64,000 nucleotides of DNA from Pseudonocardia sp. MH-G8. GTDB lineage: Bacteria > Actinomycetota > Actinomycetes > Mycobacteriales > Pseudonocardiaceae. The notes below the pieces were generated by a model. It saw only the letters and a program-made list of their open reading frames with translations, did not search any database and was not told where the DNA came from. The DNA is taken from the NCBI RefSeq assembly GCF_002262885.1, contig NZ_NKYF01000011.1:62001-126000 (forward strand), read 5' to 3'. Both the position numbers and the translations under genes were made by a program. Within the stretch, counting starts at the first letter, position 1. Every line of letters begins with the position of its first letter. This document shows, piece by piece, positions 16,643 to 25,208 of this stretch.

Positions 16643-19600
16643 ATGTCTGGCACGGCGACGCGGCGGGTAACGCCCATCGAGCTGCTCGATATGCGCTCGC
16701 AGCGGTGGCGCAAGCGCATCGAGGTCGTCTCCCTCGCGGCCGAGGTGCTGGACGTCATCCCGGTCGCTCGCCGAGAGCAGGCACTCACTGCGCTTGGCAT
16801 CCTGTATCAGAAGTCGAGAGACCGGCCGGACTTGTTGCGGCGCTGGCCCGCCGTACACGTGATCGCCACAGCGGGAGTGGCCGCGGACAACTACGAGCAC
16901 GGGACGTACTGGCCGCGGCTGCTCGAGATGCTGGGCGTCGAGGGGCATCCCGGGTTCCAGCACGAGTGGGGTCAGGCGTTCCTCGATAACCTGCACCGAC
17001 TTCACCTTCCGACCTTCGACAGCGGGTCCGAGGACGCCGGGTCGAAGTTCGTCGGCCGCATCCTGATGCACGCGGGTGTCCCCACGTTCTGCCTCCGCGA
17101 CTACTACCGCCTGATCCGCTCGGGCCGCACTCGGTTCCCCGGGCTGGAGCCCGCAGAGTTCGTCTCGTGGGCGGCAAGCCGTGCATCGCGCAACCAACTT
17201 CACAATGTAGACAAGCCGGTGGCGCGTTTCCTCCAGTACGGCGGGGACTTCGCCGTCGATGTCACCGACCGCATTTATGACCTGCTCGACGCGCTGGCCG
17301 CGGGTGGTGACGGCACGGACGTACCACTGCCAGAGCGGTTCAGGCTCGTCGCGCAGGAGATGCGCGACGACGGGGAGATCGTTCACGCCCGCAGCCGGAC
17401 GAGCCGCGCCGGGCAGGGCGAGATCGACCAGCGACCGCGCCTTGCTCTGGACCCGTTCGGGCAGGGGCTCTTGCTGCGGCTGCCAGCTGTCGGGGAGGCG
17501 CCGGACGGCTCCGCCGTGTGGATCGTGAACCTCGACGAGACGACCCGCCACATCCCCACGAGCCTCTTCCTCCCCGAGTTCGGGGAGCCCGCGCCGCCGA
17601 CCGACGTACCGATCCCCGCGCCGGTGCGCACTGCGTCGGTCGCGATGGCCGGGCGTGAGGACTTGACGACCACGCTCCCTGTGGTCGACGACGCCGACCC
17701 ACTACTCGCGTTCGCGGAGGACGGACTGCTGGTGCAACCAGGTCTGCCGCTGCCTGGGCGTCCGACGTGGCTGCTGTTCGCCGGCGTCCCCGATGACGTG
17801 CGGATCGTCGGAAACGCTCCGGTGCTGTCGGAGAGTCCGTTGCCGCCGGGCTGGGCGGGCTGGTGCCTCGTGCTCGTCGACCTCGACAGCGTGTCGTCGG
17901 TCGCGGTGGGCGACGCAGGGCGGTCGCGCAGCGTCCGGAGCAAGGCCGCTGCACGGGTCGTCGCCGATGACCCGGTGCACGGCGTGCGCAGCGCGACCCG
18001 GCTCCCCGTCTTCGCAGCGCGGCCGACCGTCCATCTCCCCGAGCAGCTCGGCGACGCGGACTGGACCGTGACCCTCCTCGACGCGGTGGGTGAGGTGCTG
18101 TCGCAGTGGCATTCTGCCGACGGCGGTTCGCCGGACTCCGTCTGGCAGGACCTCCCGCGGCCGACGGTCGGCACGTTCACCGTGCGCGTACGCGGGCCAT
18201 GGGGGCGCGGCACCACGCGCACGCTGACGGTCGTCGAAGGGCTCGACGTCTCATTCTCCCCGACGTGGCGATGCTTCAAGGCGAAGGGACTCGAGCACGC
18301 GACGGCCCGGGTGCTGGCCGCGCGCGGGGTGCTTGTCGCACCAGAAGTGATCGAGTACTCCGCGCAGGTCCGGGAGAACCGGGTCCGTGTCAGCGCGCAC
18401 GGCGAGCACCGAACGCTCGTCGTCACCCCACCGCACATGACGGTCGCCTACCAGACCAAGCAGATGACGACGAATCCGTCGATCCAACCGGTGCAGCTAC
18501 TCAGCGAGGACGTCACTGCCCAACGCGGCACGCTGATCCTCGACATAGGTGCAGACGCCGAGCCGCGCTTGCATGTCATCCTGGGCTCCAGGCAGATACA
18601 GGTGGTCGAGCCTGCGGGCGGTCGGGCGGGGGTCTATCACTTCGATCTCGCGAAGATCGTCGACACGCTGGCGGTGCATCCCCAAGTACGGCTGGCACTC
18701 GACGCCGACGCGGCGCTCGTCGTCGCGTCGGTGCGGCCGCGCCGTCTGCACCGCGGAGTCGCCATCGCAGGCGCCGAGCTGGTCTTTACTGACTGCGTCG
18801 ATGTCGATGGACTCACTGCGCTCGTCTACCCCACGCGGGCGCCCTGGCGCGATCCGGCGGTGCTGCCGATCGCCGATGGTCGCGTGATCTTGCCCGACTG
18901 GTTGACCAATGCGGGCCCGCTGCGCGTGCTCGTCCGCCTCGACGACCCATGGGCGCCGCTGCCGATTCCCGAGTGGCCGGATATGGCCGAGTCCGTCCTT
19001 GTGGAGGCATCCGGGTACGTCGCCGAGGACGACGACCAGGAGGCCACGGCGCTCTCGGCGTTCCTCGCCGGTGCGGGCACGATGCCGATGATCACAGACT
19101 TCACCCGGCTGTGGACGGTGCGGGCGCTCCTGCGCGACTTGCCGACCGGCCAGCGTGCCGATCCGATCAAAGCGGCGTTGGACTCAAGGATTCGCACGTC
19201 GGTCCGCGATTCGCTGCTCGCCGTCGCCCCGTCGAAGGCCCCCATTGAGGCGATCCCGGAATTACTCATCAGCACTGGGCTGGTCTGGGCGAACCTGTCC
19301 ACCGCTCATGACGACACCACGACGCGCTGGAGCGTCCGCGGCGCGCTTTCCACTGCGCTGCTCTCGGCGGCGGACGGCGAGTGGTCGGCGGAGGAGGTGG
19401 AGGCGGCTGTCGAGACGTGCGGCGACGTCGTCGCGGAGTTGCTGGCGGGCAACGACCGCCATGCCGCTGCCGGGCGCCTGGACCAGGCGGCAACGCTGTT
19501 CGATCAGAACCCCGCGATGCGTGAGGACTTCGTTCGGCAGGCCGCGCTCGTGCCGACCGGGTTGCTCTCCGCGGACAGCAGGGTGATCGCCGCGATGGAG

Positions 19601-19960
19601 TACGTGAAGCAGCGCAAAAATTCACGAATCGCGCCATTGGCGCGGCGTCCGATGCTCGACGACGTCTCGCTGATGCTGCGCATTCTCGGTGATCCGGTCG
19701 CAGATGAGGCATTCGCCGAGCACGGGCCGGGAACCTCGGCGAGCGGCTGGCAGACAGTACCAGCGCTCTCGCGGGCCTTCGCCTTCCTGGCCCGCCATGC
19801 CGCCCGAGGCCACCGCGCCGTAGCTGAGTGGCTGCCGCAGCATCGCCGGACCTGGGCGCACCTCGCCGCCGTCGCGCCACAGATGGTGACGATCGACCTC
19901 ATCGTGGCCGAGTTGTTGGTCGCAAGCACGTTCAACGAGAAGCAGGAGTCGCACGCGTGA
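16643..19960 (+). CDS. DruH-like large protein, first gene of helicase-methylase operon
   Basis: 1105-residue protein without an enzymatic motif that I can identify. The N-terminal 200 residues are helical and carry YWPRLLEML, a FDSGSEDAGSKFVGRILMHAGVPTFCLRDYY stretch and SRNQLHNVDKPVARFL. The middle is beta-rich (repeated strands, about 280-700), and the C-terminal third is helical. An ~1100-residue partner placed immediately before a giant DUF1998 helicase is the layout of Druantia type III (DruH-DruE); the FVGRILMHAG-type motif is consistent with DruH, but this identification is from memory and context. ATG 16643 follows GGGGG; a GTG two codons earlier is an alternative. Its stop overlaps the next start by four bases (GTGA). 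Confidence 0.6.
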   Translation: MSGTATRRVTPIELLDMRSQRWRKRIEVVSLAAEVLDVIPVARREQALTALGILYQKSRDRPDLLRRWPAVHVIATAGVAADNYEHGTYWPRLLEMLGVEGHPGFQHEWGQAFLDNLHRLHLPTFDSGSEDAGSKFVGRILMHAGVPTFCLRDYYRLIRSGRTRFPGLEPAEFVSWAASRASRNQLHNVDKPVARFLQYGGDFAVDVTDRIYDLLDALAAGGDGTDVPLPERFRLVAQEMRDDGEIVHARSRTSRAGQGEIDQRPRLALDPFGQGLLLRLPAVGEAPDGSAVWIVNLDETTRHIPTSLFLPEFGEPAPPTDVPIPAPVRTASVAMAGREDLTTTLPVVDDADPLLAFAEDGLLVQPGLPLPGRPTWLLFAGVPDDVRIVGNAPVLSESPLPPGWAGWCLVLVDLDSVSSVAVGDAGRSRSVRSKAAARVVADDPVHGVRSATRLPVFAARPTVHLPEQLGDADWTVTLLDAVGEVLSQWHSADGGSPDSVWQDLPRPTVGTFTVRVRGPWGRGTTRTLTVVEGLDVSFSPTWRCFKAKGLEHATARVLAARGVLVAPEVIEYSAQVRENRVRVSAHGEHRTLVVTPPHMTVAYQTKQMTTNPSIQPVQLLSEDVTAQRGTLILDIGADAEPRLHVILGSRQIQVVEPAGGRAGVYHFDLAKIVDTLAVHPQVRLALDADAALVVASVRPRRLHRGVAIAGAELVFTDCVDVDGLTALVYPTRAPWRDPAVLPIADGRVILPDWLTNAGPLRVLVRLDDPWAPLPIPEWPDMAESVLVEASGYVAEDDDQEATALSAFLAGAGTMPMITDFTRLWTVRALLRDLPTGQRADPIKAALDSRIRTSVRDSLLAVAPSKAPIEAIPELLISTGLVWANLSTAHDDTTTRWSVRGALSTALLSAADGEWSAEEVEAAVETCGDVVAELLAGNDRHAAAGRLDQAATLFDQNPAMREDFVRQAALVPTGLLSADSRVIAAMEYVKQRKNSRIAPLARRPMLDDVSLMLRILGDPVADEAFAEHGPGTSASGWQTVPALSRAFAFLARHAARGHRAVAEWLPQHRRTWAHLAAVAPQMVTIDLIVAELLVASTFNEKQESHA

Positions 19961-22900
19961 CCGCATCCATCGACGCCGTCGGCACGGCCGCGGAGATCAC
20001 GGCGACATATCGTCGCTACCTCCAATCGCTACTGGCCGTGCGGGACCCGAAGATCGATGCGGCACTGCGGCACGCGATCGACACGACACCGATGCTCGAC
20101 AAGGGCCCGTATCTCGAGGCCACCCCGCCGTACGCGCTGAGCGCGTCAATACGGGAGCTGATCGACGAGGGTGTCCTGGCCCCACGCTTCGCCGGGCTCG
20201 CCAGCGCGTCGCTGCCGCTGGACCGCGCGCTCTACGTCCATCAGGAGCAGGCGATCCGGAAGGTCGCGGCGAACCGCAACATCGTCGTTGCGACGGGCAC
20301 CGGCTCCGGCAAGACCGAGTCGTTCCTGCTGCCGATCCTCGACGACCTCGTCCGCGAGCATGAACGCGGCGAGCTCGGCCCCGGCGTGCGCGCGCTCCTG
20401 CTCTATCCGATGAACGCACTTGCCAACGACCAGATGAAACGGCTTCGGCAGCTGCTGGCGCCGTATCCGGAGATCACCTTCGGCCGCTACACCGGCGACA
20501 CCGAGCAGGACCCGGTCCGGGCGCGCGAGTCGTTCGGCGCGCTGAACATCGGTGAGCCGATCCTGCCGAACGAGCTGTTGAGCAGGGAAGAGATGCGACG
20601 CACGCCGCCGCACCTGCTGCTGACCAACTTCGCGATGCTCGAGTACCTGCTCCTACGGCCGCTCGACATGGAGCTGTTCGCCACCGGCAAAGAGTCGCGC
20701 TGGCGGTTCCTGGTGGTCGACGAGGCACACGTCTACGACGGCAGCCAGGGCGCGGAGATCGCCATGCTGCTGCGGCGCGTCCGGGACCGGGTGGCCCCGG
20801 ACCGGCCGATTCGGTGCATCGCGACATCGGCGACAGTCGGTGGGGAGCCCGACGCAGTGACGAGGTTCGCGACGAACCTGTTCGGCCAGCCGTTCGAGTG
20901 GCACGCCGACGACCCGGCACGCCAGGACGTGATCACAGCGCAGCGGGTCAAGACGCCCGAGGGGCCCTTCTGGGGCCCGCTCACCGCCAGCGAGTACGAG
21001 GCGATCGCCGAGGGCACCGATCCGGAGGTTGCTCTTCTCAAACACGCCGCGACGGCGGGGCACGCCAGTGACAACGCCGCCGACGCATTGCGTCACGAAC
21101 AGCGGCTCGCCGACCTGCGCAGCACCCTCGCGGATGGCCCGCGCACGTTCTCGTCGGTCGCCGCGAGCCTCTTCCCCGCCGAGGACAATGCCGCGGCAGG
21201 CCTGGCTGCGCTTGTCGCACTGGGCAGCTCGCTGCGCTTGCCCGACGGAACCACGCCGCTATCTGCGCGCTACCACCTGTTCCTGCGCGCAACCGAGGGC
21301 GCGTTCACGTGCCTGTCCGCGGCGGGCCCGCATGTTCAGCTCGCCCGACACAACGTGTGCCCCGACTGCGACACTCCCGTATTCGAGATCGGCTCCTGTA
21401 AGCGGTGCGGCGCGGTGCATGCCGTCGGCACGCCCGTGCAGGAGCACGGCGTCATCCGCCTACGTCCTCGGAAGGCGGGCGCCAAGGGCAGGTGGTTCGT
21501 CCTCGGGGACCAGGCCGCGGTGTCCGACGAGGACGAGGATGCCGTCGCCGACGAGAGCATCGACACCACCACGGACGAGATGCGGCTGTGCACGGCCTGC
21601 GCCGCGATCAACAAAGCGCATGTGGCCAGCTGCGTGAGCTGTGGCTCCGGCGATTTGCGGTCCGTGTGGAAGCTGAAGGAGCGCGGTGATGAGATCGCAG
21701 GCTGTCTCGTCTGTGGAGCCCGCGGCTCCGGGTCAGTCCGGGTGTTCGAGACCGGTTCTGACGCGAGTAGCGCCGTCATCACCACCTCGCTGTACCAGCA
21801 CCTCCCGCCGAGCTCGGACCCGCACGACGGACAGCGGCCCGGGCAGGGACGCAAGCTGCTCGCGTTCAGCGACAGCCGCCAAGCCGCTGCGTACTTCGGG
21901 CCCTACCTGCAGGACTCCTACGGCAGACTGCAGCGGCGGCGGCTCATCGCCCAGGGGATGCTCGCTGCACACGCTGACCAGGATCCCGTCGACATCGACG
22001 ATCTCGTGTTCCACGCCCGCAAGGCTGCGGCAACCGTCAAGCACTTCCCCGGCGGCATGACGGCGCAAAAGCAGTCGCGGGAGATCGCGCCGTGGGTGAT
22101 GGCGGAGGTGTTGGCCACCGACGACAGGCAGTCGTTGGAGGGCCTCGGGCTGATCGGTGTCTCGCTGTATCAGGACCCGTCATGGCAGGCGCCGGCCCCG
22201 CTGCTGCAGTTGGGGTTGAGCGCCGACGAGGCGTGGGCGTTTCTCCAGGAGCTGGTGCGCACGCTGCGTCAGCAAGGCGCGGTGACCATGCCGGAGGAGG
22301 TGCCCGCCAACCACGAGATCTTCGCTCCGCGGCTCGGCCCGATCCGAGCCCGGGTCTCCGGCCCGGAGGCGATCCGGAAGGTGCTGTCCTGGCTTCCCGG
22401 CAGAGGCACCAACCGGCGCATCGACTACGTCGGCCGCGTGCTCACGGCGCTGGGGGCATCGGCGGACCCTGCCCAGCTGTTGGAGGGGATCTGGCGGTCC
22501 CTGACCGCGCCGCACACGCCGATTGACTGGCTGCGCTCCTCGAGCGAAACCGGGCTCGGCGTCGTTTACCAGGTCAACCACGAACAGCTGCGGCTGACGT
22601 GGATCACCACCGATGCTCCGGTGTACCAATGCAACGTATGTCGGCGGACGGCGCCGTTCTCGGTGCGCGGGGTGTGCCCGGCGCTGGGATGCGAGGGCAC
22701 ACTCGCCTCCTTCGCCCCACCGCCTGACAACACCGACCGCGACCACTACCGGACGCTGTACCGCTCGATGCACGCTGTGCCGCTCACTGCGATGGAGCAC
22801 ACCGCACAGTGGGCGAACACCGTCGCCGCTGAGATCCAGCAGCAGTTCATCCGCGGCGAGATCAACGCGCTGTCGTGCTCCACGACGTTCGAGCTCGGCG

Positions 22901-24924
22901 TCGATGTCGGCGAACTGCAGGCCGTGATGCTGCGCAACATGCCGCCGAGCACCGCCAACTACCTGCAGCGGGCAGGCCGGGCAGGACGCCGGGCAGGCGC
23001 GGCAGCGCTCGTCGTCACCTACGCTCAGCGCCGCTCGCATGACCTCACCCGGTTCGCCGAGCCCGAGGTGATGATCGTCGGCGCAGTGCGCGCACCGTAC
23101 GTGCCGCTGGACAATGAGCGCATCGACCGCCGTCACGCGCACTCGGTGGCGATATCAGCGTTCTTCCGCTGGCTCTTCGACGGCACCGGGCGAATCGATC
23201 GGACGGCGGGCGAGTTCTTCCTGCCGGACAACGACCGGGATCCGTCGGTCGAGTTGATAACGGGATTCCTCTCCCCTGTGCCGGACGATGTGGCCGCAAC
23301 GCTGCGGCGGGTACTGCCCGCGTCCGTCGCCACCGAGCTCGACATAACGGGCGGCGGTTGGGCCCGCGAGCTCGTCAGGCTCCTCGACGAGGTCCGCGAG
23401 GAACTCGCGCACGACGTCAGGACGCTCGAGCAGCTGCGTGACGAGGCTGCGGCGGCGAAGAAGTACCACCTGGCCGAGCGCTACGAGAAGGTCGGCAACA
23501 CCCTTCGCAAACGCAACCTGCTCGGCTTCCTCGCCAACCGCAACGTGCTGCCTAAATACGGCTTCCCTGTCGACACAGTGGAACTGCGCACTGACTTCGG
23601 ATACGGCAAGGGGGCGGGCGCTCGCCTCGACCTGACCAGAGACCTGTCACAGGCGATCCACGAGTACGCCCCTGACGCCACCCTCGTCGCGGGCGGACAG
23701 CTGTGGACGTCACGCGGCATATACCGGCTGCCCGGCCGCGACCTCGTCGAGTACAAGTACCACGTCTGCAAGCGCTGCGGCGGCTTCCGACATGGCGTCG
23801 ACGACGTCGAGAGCGCGTGCCCGCACTGTGGCGAAGTCGCACAGACCGCTCCGCGAACGGTAACGATCCCGGAGTTCGGGTTCGTCTCCGACCGGGAGCC
23901 GGGCAAGCCCGGCCCGCACCCGCCACGGCGTTCCTGGAGCGGCGCCGTCCACGTGCTCGCGCCGCCGTCGGGGGCGACCTCCCGCACAGTCGCGCTGGCC
24001 GGCGGTTCGGTCCGTGCCGAGGCAGGTTCGCGCGGCACGCTCATCGCGGTCGCCGACGGGCCTACCGCGATGGGGTTCTGGGTCTGCGACTGGTGCGGCC
24101 ACGGCGCCGCGCGGGTGCTGCACCCCAAGAAGCCGCCCAAGCACAATCACCTGCTCAAGAATCAGCCCTGCACGGGTCCGCAGCGCCTGCTCGACCTCGC
24201 CCACAGATACGAGACCGACCTGCTCACACTCGACGTAAGCCTGCCCGGAGTTCAGGGCAACATGCCGGCGTGGAAGTCGGTCCTGTACGCAGTGGTCGAG
24301 GCGGCGTGCGAGACACTGGAGATCGCCCGCGACGACATCGGCGGCTCGCTCGCCCCGATCGGCCCATCGGCCTGGTCCATCGTGCTCTTCGACACGGTCG
24401 CGGGCGGTGCCGGACACGTCCTGCAGGTCGAGCAGAGCCTGACGGAGGTGCTGACCGCCGCCCTGCACCGGGTCAGTGACTGCGAATGCGGCCCGGAGAC
24501 CTCCTGCTACGGCTGCCTGCGCAGCTACCAGAACCAACGTGACCACGATGAGCTCTCCCGCGGTGCTGCCGAGCAGGTTCTGCGCAGGCTCATCGCCGAT
24601 CACGGCGAGATCGACACGGCCTACACGCAGCCGTCAGCACCGCCGTCCGCGCCTGACGGGCTGCCCGTCGACTGGGCCGACATCTACAGCAACGCGGCTG
24701 ACGACGAGCGTCAGGTGCTCATGACACTTGCCCAGTCCGGCGTGCCACGCCCGGAGTTGGGATTCGAGAGCGCAGGCGGCATCCCGATCTCCCTGTCATG
24801 GCCGGACCGACTGGTCGCCGTCGACCTCGCCCTCGACGAGACAGACCGTACCGACCTCATAGCCGAGGGCTGGCGTGTTGTCCCAGCCGGGCCAAAGCTG
24901 ATCTCGGCAGTCCGACAGGTATGA
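19957..24924 (+). CDS. DruE-like DEAD/DEAH helicase with DUF1998 domain (first copy)
   Basis: 1655-residue SF2 helicase of the DruE/MrfA type, expected to translocate on DNA. Walker A is ATGTGSGKTESFLLP (~112), and the DEAH motif is VVDEAHVYDGSQGAEIAM (~252). Two or more zinc ribbons follow (CPDCDTPVFEIGSCKRCG ~467; CTAC...CVSCG ~545). The C-lobe has ELGVDVGELQAVMLRNMPP and QRAGRAGRRAG (~975-1010). The DUF1998 domain ends with GGAGHVLQVE ... CECGPETSCYGCLRSYQNQ (~1482-1530). The last ~85 residues (GIPISLSWP...DRTDLIAEGWRVV) match the end of the second giant helicase. GTG 19957 overlaps the upstream stop (GTGA). Much longer than MrfA (~750 aa) and near DruE size. Confidence 0.8.
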   Translation: MTASIDAVGTAAEITATYRRYLQSLLAVRDPKIDAALRHAIDTTPMLDKGPYLEATPPYALSASIRELIDEGVLAPRFAGLASASLPLDRALYVHQEQAIRKVAANRNIVVATGTGSGKTESFLLPILDDLVREHERGELGPGVRALLLYPMNALANDQMKRLRQLLAPYPEITFGRYTGDTEQDPVRARESFGALNIGEPILPNELLSREEMRRTPPHLLLTNFAMLEYLLLRPLDMELFATGKESRWRFLVVDEAHVYDGSQGAEIAMLLRRVRDRVAPDRPIRCIATSATVGGEPDAVTRFATNLFGQPFEWHADDPARQDVITAQRVKTPEGPFWGPLTASEYEAIAEGTDPEVALLKHAATAGHASDNAADALRHEQRLADLRSTLADGPRTFSSVAASLFPAEDNAAAGLAALVALGSSLRLPDGTTPLSARYHLFLRATEGAFTCLSAAGPHVQLARHNVCPDCDTPVFEIGSCKRCGAVHAVGTPVQEHGVIRLRPRKAGAKGRWFVLGDQAAVSDEDEDAVADESIDTTTDEMRLCTACAAINKAHVASCVSCGSGDLRSVWKLKERGDEIAGCLVCGARGSGSVRVFETGSDASSAVITTSLYQHLPPSSDPHDGQRPGQGRKLLAFSDSRQAAAYFGPYLQDSYGRLQRRRLIAQGMLAAHADQDPVDIDDLVFHARKAAATVKHFPGGMTAQKQSREIAPWVMAEVLATDDRQSLEGLGLIGVSLYQDPSWQAPAPLLQLGLSADEAWAFLQELVRTLRQQGAVTMPEEVPANHEIFAPRLGPIRARVSGPEAIRKVLSWLPGRGTNRRIDYVGRVLTALGASADPAQLLEGIWRSLTAPHTPIDWLRSSSETGLGVVYQVNHEQLRLTWITTDAPVYQCNVCRRTAPFSVRGVCPALGCEGTLASFAPPPDNTDRDHYRTLYRSMHAVPLTAMEHTAQWANTVAAEIQQQFIRGEINALSCSTTFELGVDVGELQAVMLRNMPPSTANYLQRAGRAGRRAGAAALVVTYAQRRSHDLTRFAEPEVMIVGAVRAPYVPLDNERIDRRHAHSVAISAFFRWLFDGTGRIDRTAGEFFLPDNDRDPSVELITGFLSPVPDDVAATLRRVLPASVATELDITGGGWARELVRLLDEVREELAHDVRTLEQLRDEAAAAKKYHLAERYEKVGNTLRKRNLLGFLANRNVLPKYGFPVDTVELRTDFGYGKGAGARLDLTRDLSQAIHEYAPDATLVAGGQLWTSRGIYRLPGRDLVEYKYHVCKRCGGFRHGVDDVESACPHCGEVAQTAPRTVTIPEFGFVSDREPGKPGPHPPRRSWSGAVHVLAPPSGATSRTVALAGGSVRAEAGSRGTLIAVADGPTAMGFWVCDWCGHGAARVLHPKKPPKHNHLLKNQPCTGPQRLLDLAHRYETDLLTLDVSLPGVQGNMPAWKSVLYAVVEAACETLEIARDDIGGSLAPIGPSAWSIVLFDTVAGGAGHVLQVEQSLTEVLTAALHRVSDCECGPETSCYGCLRSYQNQRDHDELSRGAAEQVLRRLIADHGEIDTAYTQPSAPPSAPDGLPVDWADIYSNAADDERQVLMTLAQSGVPRPELGFESAGGIPISLSWPDRLVAVDLALDETDRTDLIAEGWRVVPAGPKLISAVRQV

Positions 24925-25208
24925 CTTCGACGCGGCAGGCAATTCCTCCTGCCGACAGGTGGGCGTGGCCAGAGAGCCTGATGTACGAGGTGCGCCAGCT
25001 CGAGCGCGGCGTTCCTCCGGCGGCCCACGCCATCGTGGAGCGAGCAGCTCAGGCCGAGCGGGTGTGGCGAGTCTGTTCCGTAACGGCGGTGACGCAGGGT
25101 ACGAAAGGCCGGCAAGAACGTAGTGTTGCCATGCCCTCGCCAACTGGATCGCCCTGGCGTGGTCGGGCCTCTTGGGGGAGCGGCGCCCACTGTGCGGTTG
25201 CCGCATGA
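24921..25208 (+). CDS. small coupled ORF between helicase genes
   Basis: 95-residue frame whose ATG overlaps the DUF1998 helicase stop (ATGA) and whose stop overlaps the first candidate ATG of the SNF2 gene (ATGA at 25205). The first half is coding-like (RWAWPESLMYEVRQLERGVPP, AHAIVERAAQAERVWRV) with GC-rich third positions. The second half (from about 25080) is less convincing, so the protein may be truncated or the second overlap fortuitous. A 7-bp hairpin (24933-24954) lies in its first codons. No family recognised. Confidence 0.45.
   Translation: MTSTRQAIPPADRWAWPESLMYEVRQLERGVPPAAHAIVERAAQAERVWRVCSVTAVTQGTKGRQERSVAMPSPTGSPWRGRASWGSGAHCAVAA
24933..24954 (+). promoter_or_regulatory. hairpin after the first DUF1998 helicase
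   Basis: CGGCAGG / CCTGCCG 7-bp inverted repeat with an 8-base loop, nine bases after the helicase stop. No T-tract follows. It could attenuate transcription into the SNF2/methylase half of the operon, or be a fortuitous part of the small ORF. Confidence 0.35.
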
